A DNA stretch of 64,000 nt, taken from assembly GCA_002343445.1 (NCBI GenBank), contig DDSP01000033.1, positions 61,770-125,769 of the forward strand, in the 5' to 3' direction. The position numbers were made by a program, and so were the translations under genes. Below the pieces are notes generated by a model. The model had not been told where the DNA came from and made no database searches. It was given only the letters and a program-made list of their open reading frames with translations. The stretch is from Chthonomonas sp. UBA2387. GTDB lineage: Bacteria > Armatimonadota > Fimbriimonadia > Fimbriimonadales > Fimbriimonadaceae. Each line of letters starts with the position of its first letter. Position 1 is the first letter of the stretch. Below, piece by piece: positions 48,817-58,093 of the stretch.

Positions 48817-49905
48817 TCAATCGGTCTTTGGCGGTTCGCCGCCAAAGACCCCGATGGCTCGGTAGGCGGCTCGCAACAGGCTCCCTTGGTAGAGCAGCAG
48901 CCGCCTTCCGCCTCTCACTTCGGCGCGGTCCCACCGCAATCCGCACAAGCCATCGGGCATCCTCCCTAGCCGATCCGCTTCGATCGTCGCCCGCACGGCC
49001 AACGCCTCCCAGCCACCCGCCGGGTCGAGTGCGTGCAAATCCAGCCACGCATCGGCCATGTGGTGAGCAAAGCTGGCCTCGTCTTGGATCGCCCCGCTTG
49101 CCGTCAACCACTTCGTGCGACTGGCAACCCCGATGCGTTTGGCCTCGGCCAGGTCGGCGGGATCGTGCCGCAAGCGGTATCGGTGGACGAGCGCGCGCAA
49201 AAGGAGGGCGCTGTTGTAGGTCCACTTGGTGCCGTCCACCCGTCCGCTGAGCGTCAGGTGGTCCATGACCAGACCATCCTCGTCCTGAAGCCGCTTGGTG
49301 AACGCGATCAAGCGGTCGGCGGCGGCCAAATGGGCCGGATCGCCGGTCTCGGCAAACAACCCCAGAGCCGCCAGCGCCACCGGCGCATTCGAGCACGCGT
49401 TCTTCGAGGTGCGCTCCCGCTCCCGCCAGAACACGCCGCCGCCCAAGGCATCGCTCTCGCCCGCCATGGCAAAGGCGTGGGCGCGGAGCGCTTTCGCCAG
49501 GAAACCCTCCTGGGGCAACGCTCGATGGGCGTCGAGATAGGCGAGCGCGATCCACGCATTGTCGTCGTAGTACCGGTCCGGGTCGCTCTGGCCGGGCAAC
49601 ACCGCATAGCCCTCGCCGCGCGCATCCTTCGACCAGTAGGCGTCCATCGCCCGGTCGGCGTGCCGCAACGCCTCGAACGCCTTGGGGTCGCCCACGTGGG
49701 CACCGGCGGCGAGGGCGCTCAGGAGCACGGCCATGTCCCAGACGAAGGCGGGCTCCTCGGCGGACGCCTCGGGCGACACCCAGGCGCGGTAGCCCTGCTC
49801 GGTTCGGAACCGGTCCTCCACCTGCGCCAAAGTGCGCGAGGCGATGCCGGCGGGACCCTCTGAACCCGGCCAAACGAAAACGGCGGCGGCGAGTGCGCTC
49901 AACAC
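48817..49905 (-). CDS. Glycoside hydrolase family 76 (alpha-1,6-mannanase-like)
   Basis: 362 residues with a GTG start and a short hydrophobic leader. The catalytic Asp pair is Asp114-Asp115 in RYYDDNAWIALAYLDAHR. GGVFWRERERTSKNACSNA and TYNSALLLRALVHRYR are further (alpha/alpha)6-barrel motifs of GH76. Family members hydrolyse alpha-1,6-mannan or related fungal and bacterial mannans. The weak leader makes export likely but not certain. It is divergent from the S9 peptidase gene. Confidence 0.87.
   Translation of the reverse strand: MLSALAAAVFVWPGSEGPAGIASRTLAQVEDRFRTEQGYRAWVSPEASAEEPAFVWDMAVLLSALAAGAHVGDPKAFEALRHADRAMDAYWSKDARGEGYAVLPGQSDPDRYYDDNAWIALAYLDAHRALPQEGFLAKALRAHAFAMAGESDALGGGVFWRERERTSKNACSNAPVALAALGLFAETGDPAHLAAADRLIAFTKRLQDEDGLVMDHLTLSGRVDGTKWTYNSALLLRALVHRYRLRHDPADLAEAKRIGVASRTKWLTASGAIQDEASFAHHMADAWLDLHALDPAGGWEALAVRATIEADRLGRMPDGLCGLRWDRAEVRGGRRLLLYQGSLLRAAYRAIGVFGGEPPKTD
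48823..48850 (+). terminator. Hairpin shared with convergent gene end
   Basis: A perfect 12-bp stem with a TTCG loop (48823-48834 with 48839-48850) lies 14 bases past the prepilin stop. There is no T tract. Its bases also encode the last residues (FGGEPPKTD) of the convergent GH76 protein. Confidence 0.5.
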
Positions 49906-49971
49906 GCCCGGGTTCTACCCGAGAAGGAATCGGCACTCCGATTGGCGAATCTGCCGTCCCGAGGTCTTTTC

Positions 49972-52617
49972 ATGCATATTCTGGTTCCCGCGCCCTCTTT
50001 CCGACGCTTGATCGCCGCTTTGGCGCTGGCGTCGGTGATCGCTGTTCCCACGGTGCATGCCCAGGTTCGCCCCACGAACAAAGCCAATTGGCTTCAGGCG
50101 GAGCGGTTCTCCACCGAGAACCTGCGGCCGTATCTGGGCAGCACGTCGCTCAGTCCCAACTGGATTCAGCGCACCGACGAGTTCTGGTACACGTGGCGCG
50201 GCTCAGATGGCACGCACTTCTGGCGCGTGGACCCCAAGGCCAAGAAGAAGACGCCGCTGTTCGATCGTCACAAAATGGCGGCGGCCCTCTCGGAACTGCT
50301 GAAGAAGCCGTTCGACCACACCAACCTGCCGATCACGACGATCACGTTCACCGAGAAGGCCGAGGCCATCCGGTTCACAATCGAGCGGGTGCAATACGAG
50401 TGGAACCTCAAGGACGAGACGCTCAAGAAGGTCGAAGCCGAGCGGCCCCGCACCGGAGAAGGCGAAGGCGAAGGCCAGCAGGAGGAGCAGCAACAACAGC
50501 AACAGGGCCCTCCAGGCTTTGGCGGAGGCGCGCAGAACTTCCGCAACTTCTCGCCCGACCGCAAAGCTTACGTCTACGCCAAAGACCACAACCTGTTCTA
50601 TGTGGAAACCGAGAAGGAAACCGACGTCATCCAACTGACCAAGGACGGCGAGATGAGCTTCTCGTTCGGCTCGCGCGACGGCACGGGCAACGACTACGCC
50701 GTCATCCAGCGGATCGGCGAGACGCAGCAGGGCCAAGGGCAAGGCGGGCAGGGCGGCCAGAACCGCGAGGATCGCGTGCGCGCCCAAGCGTCGTGGTCCG
50801 AGGACTCCAAGTACTTTCACGTCACGCGCCGCGACTCGCGCGAGGTCGCCAACCTGTTCCTGGTCAACTCGCTCAACGAGCCGCGACCATCGCTGATGAT
50901 CTACAAGTATCCGATGCCGGGCGAAGAGAAGGTCACCCAGACGGAGCTCTTCGTCTTCCATCGCGAGAAGAAGGAACTCCGCAAGTACGATGTAGGCAAG
51001 TACAAAGACCAACAGCTGTTCAACATCCACTTCACCAAGACCCCGGGCGTCTTGCGCTTCGTCCGCCGAGACCGGTTGCAGCGGAACCTGCAACTCTGCG
51101 AGATGGCGTTGGACACCGGCGCGATCAAAGTGCTGCTTGAAGAGTCCGTCGAGAACGCGTTCCTCGAGCGGCAGAACGTGAACTACGTCAAGCCCGGAGG
51201 CGACTTCATCTGGTTCTCCGAGCGGACCGGATTCGGCCACTTCTACCTGTACGACCACGACGGCAAGCTGAAGAACGCGATCACGTCCGGCCCTTGGCGA
51301 GCCAGCCAGATCGTGAAGGTGGACGCCGATAAGGACACGGTCTACTTGCGCGGCAACGGACGCGAGGCGAACGAGAACCCGTACTATCAGCACCTCTACC
51401 GGGTGAAGCTCGACGGCAGCGACTTCATGTTGCTCGATCCGGGCGATGCCGACCACAACTCGACGCTCTCGAACAGCAACAACTACATCGTGGATGTCCA
51501 CTCGCGAACGGACATGGCCCCGCGCGCGGTCGTCCGCAACAACAAGGGCGAAGAGATCATGCTGCTGGAGGAGGTTGACCTGACCGAGCTCAAGAAAATC
51601 GGCTGGATGATGCCCGAGACGTTCAAGGTGAAAGCCGCCGACGGCGTCACCGACATCTACGGCAACATGTGGAAGCCGTTCGACTTCAGCCCGCACAACA
51701 AGTACCCCATCATCCTGAACATCTACCCCGGGCCGCAAACCGAAAGCGTGTCGTCCACCTTCTCGGCTACGGCGGGCAACCAGCGGTTGGCACAACTCGG
51801 GTTCATCGTGATCCAGATCGGCAACCGTGGTGGCAACCCCGCGCGTTCCAACGCCTACCACAGCTACGGCTACTACAACCTGCGCGACTACGGCCTGGCC
51901 GATAAGAAGGCGGGCGTCCAGCAGTTGGCGCAGCGGCACGCGTGGATCGACGTGGACAAGGTCGGGATATTCGGCCACTCGGGCGGCGGCTTCATGACGG
52001 CTGCCGCATTGCTCATGCCCCCCTACAACGACTTCTTCAAAGTCGGCGTCTCGTCGGCGGGCAACCACGACAACAACGTGTACAACCAGAACTGGAGCGA
52101 GCAACACCACGGCCTTCGCGAGACCCGCGCCCAGGCGACGGGTGGAACCGCGGGACGTGCCCCCGACGAGCCCGATTGGGATGCACTCCTCGCCGCACTC
52201 AACGACGACCCGCAGCAGCGCGGCACCGGCCAAGGACGTCGCGGTGGCGCGGCGGGCCAAGGTCAGGGCCAAGGTGGTGGGCAGGGCCAGCAACAAGGCG
52301 GCCAAACTCAGGGCACCAGCGAAACCAAGTTCGATATCAAGGTTCCCACGAACCACGAACTCGCGGCCAACCTCAAGGGCAAGCTCCTGCTCGTCCACGG
52401 CGACATGGACAACAACGTCCACCCCGCAGGAACGATCCGGCTCGTGAACGCCCTCATCAAGGCGAACAAGCGGTTCGACATGATGATGCTCCCGGGCAAG
52501 GCCCACGGCTTCGCCGACATGCAGCCGTACTTCACGCAGATGATGTACGAGTACTTCTCCGAACACCTGCTCGGCGATTACTATCGCGGCACCGCGACGA
52601 TGGGCGGCCGCAACTAA
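49972..52617 (+). CDS. Exported S9 prolyl-oligopeptidase/DPP-IV-type peptidase
   Basis: 881 residues from the ATG at 49972, six bases after GAGG; a TTG at 49942 is less likely. A signal peptide (ending PTVHAQ) precedes a propeller and an alpha/beta-hydrolase domain. The triad is Ser670 in GIFGHSGGGFMTAA, Asp813 in VHGDMDNNVHPA and His845 in GKAHGFADM. Two low-complexity insertions stand out: a Glu/Gln run (EEQQQQQQGPP, ~residues 165-185) and a Gly/Gln-rich block (GQGQGQGGGQGQQQGG, ~760-785). It would release dipeptides or oligopeptides outside the cytoplasm. Confidence 0.92.
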   Translation: MHILVPAPSFRRLIAALALASVIAVPTVHAQVRPTNKANWLQAERFSTENLRPYLGSTSLSPNWIQRTDEFWYTWRGSDGTHFWRVDPKAKKKTPLFDRHKMAAALSELLKKPFDHTNLPITTITFTEKAEAIRFTIERVQYEWNLKDETLKKVEAERPRTGEGEGEGQQEEQQQQQQGPPGFGGGAQNFRNFSPDRKAYVYAKDHNLFYVETEKETDVIQLTKDGEMSFSFGSRDGTGNDYAVIQRIGETQQGQGQGGQGGQNREDRVRAQASWSEDSKYFHVTRRDSREVANLFLVNSLNEPRPSLMIYKYPMPGEEKVTQTELFVFHREKKELRKYDVGKYKDQQLFNIHFTKTPGVLRFVRRDRLQRNLQLCEMALDTGAIKVLLEESVENAFLERQNVNYVKPGGDFIWFSERTGFGHFYLYDHDGKLKNAITSGPWRASQIVKVDADKDTVYLRGNGREANENPYYQHLYRVKLDGSDFMLLDPGDADHNSTLSNSNNYIVDVHSRTDMAPRAVVRNNKGEEIMLLEEVDLTELKKIGWMMPETFKVKAADGVTDIYGNMWKPFDFSPHNKYPIILNIYPGPQTESVSSTFSATAGNQRLAQLGFIVIQIGNRGGNPARSNAYHSYGYYNLRDYGLADKKAGVQQLAQRHAWIDVDKVGIFGHSGGGFMTAAALLMPPYNDFFKVGVSSAGNHDNNVYNQNWSEQHHGLRETRAQATGGTAGRAPDEPDWDALLAALNDDPQQRGTGQGRRGGAAGQGQGQGGGQGQQQGGQTQGTSETKFDIKVPTNHELAANLKGKLLLVHGDMDNNVHPAGTIRLVNALIKANKRFDMMMLPGKAHGFADMQPYFTQMMYEYFSEHLLGDYYRGTATMGGRN

Positions 52618-52628
52618 GCCGCTCCCAG

Positions 52629-52658
52629 CGACGGGCCGGGACAACTCCCGGCCCGTCG
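52629..52658 (+). terminator. Terminator-like hairpin after S9 peptidase
   Basis: A perfect 13-bp GC-rich stem (52629-52641 with 52646-52658) and a 4-base loop lie 12 bases past the stop. There is no T tract. Confidence 0.5.
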
Positions 52659-52707
52659 GCCGAACTTCGGTGCGGCTACCGACGCCCCAGCGTCGTCCGT
52701 ACCTACG

Positions 52708-55152
52708 ATGCTTGCTGTCGTCGCGTTCGTTTGCCTTGCGGGAGCCGTTCAGGACGCGCAGGTCAGGGTGCCCTCCATTTCCGAAAAGACCGTCGGCCTC
52801 GAACGGCGCAGCGGCCTGTTCCCAACCTATCTGGACACCCGAAAGGGCCAGGTCTACGTCCGCTTCCCTGCTCCGGCGGCTCGAGGCAAGTGCGCCGAGT
52901 TCCTTTACGTGGATTCGCTGCGGCAGGGCCTGGGGTCCAACGATGTCGGCCTCGATCGCGGCCGGTTGGGCGAGACGCATGTCGTGGACGTGCGTCGCCT
53001 AGGCTCCCGCATCCTCTTCGAAGCGCAGAACCTGGGCTATCGCGCCAGCTCGGCCAACCCGGATGAGGGCATCGCCGTGCGCGAGTCGTTCGCCTCGTCG
53101 GTGCTGTGGGCGGGACCCGTCGCCGCCGAAGACCCCGACGGCGCCGTCCTTGTAGACCTCACGCCCTTCCTCGTGCGCGACGCCCATGGAGTTGCCGGAG
53201 TCTTGCGGAACGCCAACCAAGGCGCCTACCGCCTCGATGCCTCGCGCAGCGCGCTCGACCCCGAGGCGTGCCTCGCATTCCCCGACAACCTGGAGTTCGA
53301 GGCCGTCCTGACGTTCGCGACCGATGGAAACCCGGGCCGATTCGTGTCGTCCACCACCCCCGAACCCGCATCGGTCACGCTCGTCCAACACCACTCGATG
53401 ATCCGGCTCCCGGGCTTTGGCTACACGCCCCGCACCGATGATCCGAGGATGGGCATGTTCAGCGTGTCGTTCTTCGACTACTCGACGCCGATCGACCAGC
53501 CCGTCCAGAAACGTTGGGTGGCGCGGCACCGATTGGAGAAGACCGACCCCTCGGCGCCCGTTTCGCCGGTCAAGAAGCCGATCGTGTACTACTTGGATCG
53601 GGGCGCTCCCGAGCCGATCCGAAACGCCCTGTTGGAAGGAGCGCGATGGTGGGCCGAGGCATTTCAAGAAGCGGGCTTCCAAGACGCCTACCGCGTCGAA
53701 CTCCTACCCGAGGGCGCCCACCCCCTCGATGTTCGCTACAACGTGATCCAGTGGGTTCATCGCAGCACGCGGGGTTGGTCGTTTGGCTCGTCGGTCGTAG
53801 ACCCTCGAACGGGCGAGATCCTCAAGGGCCACGTCACGCTCGGTTCCTTGCGCGTTCGGCAAGACCGGCTGCTCTTCGAGGGCCTACTCGGGGCCGAGCG
53901 ATCGGGTTCGGGCGAGTTCGACGACCCTGTGCGGCTCTCCCTAGAGCGGCTGAAGCAACTTTCGGCCCACGAGGTCGGCCACACGCTCGGCTTCGCGCAC
54001 AACTTCGCGGCCAGTTCCTACGGTCGGGCGTCGGTCATGGACTACCCCGCGCCCTTGGTCACCGTGGCCGATGACGGAACGCTCGACATCGCGAGAAGCT
54101 ACGCCACGGGCATCGGGGCCTGGGACAAACTGGCCGTCAAGTGGGCCTACGGACAGCCGGCGCCGGGCACCGACGAAAGAGACTTCCTGGCCGGTGTGGT
54201 GGCCGATGGCATTCGGGGCGGCATGCCCTACCTCGGCGACCGAGACGGCAGATCGGCGGGCTCGGCGCACCCGATGGCCTCGGTCTGGGACAATGGGGCC
54301 GACCCCGTGGCCTCGCTTCAAGAGGCCGTTCGAGTGCGAAGGGTTGCCCTGCTCCGCTTCGGCGAACGCAACCTGCGGGCAGGGACGCCGCTCGGCCTGC
54401 TGGAAGAGACGCTCGTCCCCGTGTATCTGTGGCACCGGTATCAGGTGGATGCGGCGGCCAAGCTGATCGGCGGCGTGAACTATGCGTACGCGGTCAAAGG
54501 CGACGGCCAAGTGCCCACCCAACCCGTCCCGAACGACCAACAGTCTCGCGCGATCGAGGCGCTGCTGGCGTGCTTGGAACCGGACTTCCTCGACCTGCCC
54601 GATTCCGTCACACGCTTGCTCTCGCCCGCCCCGTCGGGCTATGGCAACGCAAGAGAGATGTTCCCCCGGGACACGGGTCTGGTGTTCGACCCGTTGGCGG
54701 CGGCGGGCTCGGCGGCCGACATCGTGCTGGCGGCGCTCCTTCACCCCGAACGCTCGGCCCGGCTGGTCGAACAGCACCGCAAAGACCGCAACGCGCCTTC
54801 GCTCGACGGATTGCTGAGCAGGCTTGCGGACCAACAGTTCGGCACGGTCTCCAACGAGATTCGGCGGCGGGTCCACCAGGGAGTCGTGGATCGGATCAAG
54901 CTGCTGGTTTTGGAAGGCAGCCCTGCCGTGCGGTCGGCTGCGGAAAACGCCTTGGTGCGATTGCAGGAGCGGCTCGCCTCCGTTCGGGTGAACCCGTCCG
55001 ACCCGGCGGAACAGGCGCACGCGCGGCGATTGGCGAACGAGATCAAGCGGTTCCTAGAAAAGCCGACCGCTGAAGGAATGCGCCCAGTATTGCCCAGCGT
55101 GCCGCCGGGCGCTCCGATTGGTGCAGGGGTCATGGGTTGCGGGTGCCACTAG
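52708..55152 (+). CDS. Exported zinc-dependent metalloprotease (DUF4953/DUF5117 type)
   Basis: 814 residues with a short signal peptide. HEVGHTLGFAHNF at 421-433 supplies the complete metzincin-like zinc motif HExxHxxGxxH, followed by SVMDYPAP with the Met-turn. The N-terminal region (GLFPTYLDTRKGQVYVRFP, FASSVLWAGP) matches the DUF5117/5118 part of this family, known from Bacteroidetes and other soil bacteria. Physiological substrates are unknown. The C-terminal 250 residues are helical with no recognised domain. Confidence 0.9.
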   Translation: MLAVVAFVCLAGAVQDAQVRVPSISEKTVGLERRSGLFPTYLDTRKGQVYVRFPAPAARGKCAEFLYVDSLRQGLGSNDVGLDRGRLGETHVVDVRRLGSRILFEAQNLGYRASSANPDEGIAVRESFASSVLWAGPVAAEDPDGAVLVDLTPFLVRDAHGVAGVLRNANQGAYRLDASRSALDPEACLAFPDNLEFEAVLTFATDGNPGRFVSSTTPEPASVTLVQHHSMIRLPGFGYTPRTDDPRMGMFSVSFFDYSTPIDQPVQKRWVARHRLEKTDPSAPVSPVKKPIVYYLDRGAPEPIRNALLEGARWWAEAFQEAGFQDAYRVELLPEGAHPLDVRYNVIQWVHRSTRGWSFGSSVVDPRTGEILKGHVTLGSLRVRQDRLLFEGLLGAERSGSGEFDDPVRLSLERLKQLSAHEVGHTLGFAHNFAASSYGRASVMDYPAPLVTVADDGTLDIARSYATGIGAWDKLAVKWAYGQPAPGTDERDFLAGVVADGIRGGMPYLGDRDGRSAGSAHPMASVWDNGADPVASLQEAVRVRRVALLRFGERNLRAGTPLGLLEETLVPVYLWHRYQVDAAAKLIGGVNYAYAVKGDGQVPTQPVPNDQQSRAIEALLACLEPDFLDLPDSVTRLLSPAPSGYGNAREMFPRDTGLVFDPLAAAGSAADIVLAALLHPERSARLVEQHRKDRNAPSLDGLLSRLADQQFGTVSNEIRRRVHQGVVDRIKLLVLEGSPAVRSAAENALVRLQERLASVRVNPSDPAEQAHARRLANEIKRFLEKPTAEGMRPVLPSVPPGAPIGAGVMGCGCH

Positions 55153-55176
55153 ACGCCCCCGCAACCCGAACAACGA

Positions 55177-55419
55177 TCACGCGCCGATGGCGTCGGCGGC
55201 CTCTTCGAGCGCTTCCTTGCCTTTGGCCTTGTGCTCGGCGATCCAGCCCTCGGTCTTGGCCTTGAGTTCCTTGAACTTGCCAGCCAATTCGTCGCGCGTG
55301 TCTGAGCCCGCCTTCGGGGCAAAGAGCATGCCTGCGGCAACGCCGATCAGGGCGCCAAGGCCCACACCGGCAAGCAGGTACAGCATCGCGTTCTTCTCTT
55401 CGTGGTTGTTGTCGCTCAT
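55177..55419 (-). CDS. YtxH-domain protein
   Basis: 80 residues from the ATG at 55419, with GGAGG upstream. One membrane helix (LYLLAGVGLGALIGVAAGML) ending in FAPKAGSDTRDEL is the YtxH signature, then a charged coiled region (KFKELKAKTEGWIAEHKAK). Members are stress-associated envelope proteins of unknown action. It is convergent with the metalloprotease gene. Confidence 0.82.
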   Translation of the reverse strand: MSDNNHEEKNAMLYLLAGVGLGALIGVAAGMLFAPKAGSDTRDELAGKFKELKAKTEGWIAEHKAKGKEALEEAADAIGA

Positions 55420-55544
55420 GGTAGATGTCACCTCCGAGATTCGATTTCATTTTACATGGTTGTGTTCCTCGGCTGGCTCAAGGGTCCCGGTTCCGAACCT
55501 GCGCGTGCCGATTTGTTGCCGGGCCATGCTATGATGAAACCACC

Positions 55545-56123
55545 ATGCTGTCTCTCATCGCATCCCTCGCTCTCGCCGGCACGTTCGCCCAAGACGCCAA
55601 GCCCATCGTCTGCGCCGTCATGCACTCCGCCGCCAACGAGTCGGTCGCCAAAGTCGACTTCGCTGGAGCACGCTTCTCGTTCTGCTGTGGCGGTTGCGAC
55701 AGCCAGTTCAAGTCTTCGCCCGCCAAGTTCCTCGCCAAGGACGCCCTGAAGGGAGACACGATCGGCGAGTTCCTCTTCGACCCCGCCACGGGACTCCCCA
55801 TTACTGCCAAGAAGGCCAAGGCCTGGGCCGACCATGGCGGCATCCGTTACTACTTCGCCAACGCGGCGGGCAAGACGGCATTTGCGTCTCAAGCCGAAGC
55901 ACTCGCCAAGGTGACCAAAGAGTCGCTCGTGTGCCCGATCTCCGGCGAGACCATCAAGGACTACGCTTCGGCGGCCGGTTACGCTGACGTCGACGGCGTG
56001 CGCTACTACACGTGTTGCGCCAACTGCCTGGGCGCGCTCCGCAAAGACGCCAAGGGCGCGCTCGCCAAGTCGAAGGCGGTGATCACCGCGCCCAAAGCGA
56101 TGGCGGCCCCGAAAGTCGGCTGA
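55545..56123 (+). CDS. Exported double YHS-like cysteine protein
   Basis: 192 residues from the ATG at 55545, where a signal peptide begins; the longer frame from 55425 is unsupported. Two repeats each hold a CP/CA-type start and a CCxxC pair: CAVMHSAANESVAKVDFAG with FSFCCGGCDSQF, and CPISGETI with VRYYTCCANC. This is the pattern of YHS/TRASH-like metal-binding domains (a periplasmic copper or other soft-metal role is usual). The gene is convergent with ccsA and close to the cytochrome operon, but cotranscription is excluded by strand. Confidence 0.72.
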   Translation: MLSLIASLALAGTFAQDAKPIVCAVMHSAANESVAKVDFAGARFSFCCGGCDSQFKSSPAKFLAKDALKGDTIGEFLFDPATGLPITAKKAKAWADHGGIRYYFANAAGKTAFASQAEALAKVTKESLVCPISGETIKDYASAAGYADVDGVRYYTCCANCLGALRKDAKGALAKSKAVITAPKAMAAPKVG

Positions 56124-56129
56124 GTCCCT

Positions 56130-56912
56130 TCAGTCCGTCCGGGTGTAGGTGTGGACCGACTCGACCACCGACGGCATCGAGTAGATCCCGAACCAACACG
56201 CCAGCAGCACCAGATAGCCGACCAACAGCACCGATAGGTTCACCACAGGCGACATGGTGCGCTTGAGCCGAAGGTGCAGATACACGAGATAGGCACCCCA
56301 AGTGAGCAACGCCCACGTCTCCTTGGGGTCCCAAGCCCAGTAGTGACCCCACGCCTGCTTGGCCCATACGGCGCCGAACATCAGACCGCACGAAAGCAGC
56401 GGAAAGCCGACCACGACAAGCCGGTGCGCCAGGTCGGATTCCGATGGGGACGGGAGCGCCTTCGTCACACGCCAGCGAACCAAGGCGATCAAGGCGATCA
56501 GGCTGGCCAAGCTCAAAGCGGCATACGCCAGCATGTAGACCAGCACGTGCGGGACGAACCACGGGCTCTGCAAAGCGGGCATCAGCGTCCGGTCCATGGT
56601 CTCGGGCTGAGCCAGATTCATCGTCCCAAACAACGCTCCCATCCCGGCCGAAACCGCCGCCAGCGACCGAGCCTCGAACCTGCGGGCCAGCAGTCCGCCC
56701 ACCAAGGGTGCCAACGTGGCGTACCACCAGCGGGTCTCTCCGAGCGTTCTTAGCGGCGGGCGGTGCAAGGTCGTCCACAGAACGGCCATATGGGTCAGGC
56801 TCAACGCGACGGCAATCGCAAGGGCCACCCAGCCCCACCTCTCGCGCCTGAGCAGGAACAACACGCACGCCAAGGCGTTCGCCCCGACCACGATCGGCGC
56901 GAGCGGCATCAT
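56130..56912 (-). CDS. ccsA: Cytochrome c biogenesis protein CcsA
   Basis: About 260 residues from the ATG at 56912, which overlaps the resB stop as ATGA and follows AGGTGG; GTG 56924 is the alternative. There are eight or so membrane helices and the WWD-like haem-handling segment WAKQAWGHYWAWDPKETWAL near residue 190-210, with conserved histidines. Together with ResB it forms the system II haem lyase that attaches haem to apocytochromes outside the membrane. Its place behind nrfA suggests it was recruited to mature NrfA and NrfH. Confidence 0.92.
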   Translation of the reverse strand: MMPLAPIVVGANALACVLFLLRRERWGWVALAIAVALSLTHMAVLWTTLHRPPLRTLGETRWWYATLAPLVGGLLARRFEARSLAAVSAGMGALFGTMNLAQPETMDRTLMPALQSPWFVPHVLVYMLAYAALSLASLIALIALVRWRVTKALPSPSESDLAHRLVVVGFPLLSCGLMFGAVWAKQAWGHYWAWDPKETWALLTWGAYLVYLHLRLKRTMSPVVNLSVLLVGYLVLLACWFGIYSMPSVVESVHTYTRTD

Positions 56913-58093
56913 CGGCTTTCCCACCTGGTGCCCAGCACCAGTTGGCCAATGACCCCCAAGAGCGTCAAGGCGATGCCGACATAGACGATGGGCACGGCAC
57001 GGTCCTCGACGACTTCAAGCACGCTCGTGAGCGATGCGGCACCCATCGTCTCGTCGTAGGAGAGTTGGTACAGCAGCAAGCCCGCCACCGGCACGGGACG
57101 GTTGACTTCGATGGCGACCTGTTCCACCTGGTCCCCATGGCGGATGTCCACCGTCGAGCGGTAGCGCCGGGCATTCGGGGGCGGCATCAGGATCGCGGTG
57201 GTGTCGTCGAGTTCCAATCCGGCCTGCGCCGACTCCAGCCCGCCGCACGAGACCCAGCCCTCCAGCGTCTGCTCCCCGCGGGTCGCGCGAATGCGAGCCG
57301 CAGGCGCCGCGGACTTCCACGGCATCGCTCGCCACTCGCCCTCCACGGCGACGGCTTTGGGCACGAACTCGAGCACCTCGAGAGAGACGCCCTCGACCGT
57401 GGCACGCATTCCCTGCTCCACAAAGCCGCCAACAGGGGTCGCTTGCGCCGTCTTGGTTTCAGGGTCATACTTTGCCAAGACCAGCGTGGGCGGGAACGTC
57501 TCCAGCTGGAACTCCCTGAGCGTCGCCTCGAACGGCAGCATCTGGACGGAGCCATCCGCCGCCCTCGCCAGGTTGTTGGGCACCCCTTCCGTGAGCACCA
57601 TCTGGCGTCGGTCGAGCAAAACGCTGCTCAAACCCCCGCCTGCCAGCACGACGAGCAAACCCGCATGGGAGGCCAGGTAGGTCGCGTTGCGCCACGTCAG
57701 CGGTCTTGCCCGTCGGGCGCAGGAGGCCGCCAGGTTGGTCGCCACCAACACCGCGCACAAGCCGAACGGCCAAGACTCCCAGACCGACGCGACACCGAAC
57801 CTCGAAAACGCATCCGTCGGCCAGATGGCCCCCGGCAACACCAGCACCAACGCAATGGTGGTCGAAGCGACGGCCAACGGCGCCCCGCCGAGGAACCTCG
57901 CCGACGCACTTTCCGGTTTGATGGCGCTCCAGAAAGCCGCACCCAGAGCGGGAGCCCACAGAAGCGAAAGGGAGACCAGCGACCGAGGCACGGGGCCGGT
58001 TGCGAGGTGGAGGCCCACGCCAGCCGCGAGAACGGCCAGCGCGAGCGTCCATGCGTGACGGTAGCTCAGGGTCTCACGAAGTTCGACCCGCAC
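56909..58093 (-). CDS. resB: ResB-like cytochrome c biogenesis protein
   Basis: 394 residues from GTG 58093, six bases after GGAGG; GTG 58099 abuts that site and is less likely. Membrane helices at the N- and C-termini enclose a periplasmic domain with VRYD-like redox features of ResB/Ccs1. It partners CcsA in system II maturation. The ResB family is divergent, so the call rests as much on the CcsA neighbour as on motifs. The end of nrfA overlaps its beginning by about 20 bases. Confidence 0.82.
   Translation of the reverse strand: MRVELRETLSYRHAWTLALAVLAAGVGLHLATGPVPRSLVSLSLLWAPALGAAFWSAIKPESASARFLGGAPLAVASTTIALVLVLPGAIWPTDAFSRFGVASVWESWPFGLCAVLVATNLAASCARRARPLTWRNATYLASHAGLLVVLAGGGLSSVLLDRRQMVLTEGVPNNLARAADGSVQMLPFEATLREFQLETFPPTLVLAKYDPETKTAQATPVGGFVEQGMRATVEGVSLEVLEFVPKAVAVEGEWRAMPWKSAAPAARIRATRGEQTLEGWVSCGGLESAQAGLELDDTTAILMPPPNARRYRSTVDIRHGDQVEQVAIEVNRPVPVAGLLLYQLSYDETMGAASLTSVLEVVEDRAVPIVYVGIALTLLGVIGQLVLGTRWESR

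Noticed and set aside
50203..52980. A 925-codon minus-strand frame opposite the S9 peptidase
   Set aside because: The S9 catalytic triad is complete on the plus strand; the minus frame is compositional shadow.
55425..55544. Longer start for the YHS-like protein
   Set aside because: The extra N-terminus lacks a signal peptide and runs through the gap divergent from ytxH; the internal ATG starts a proper signal peptide.
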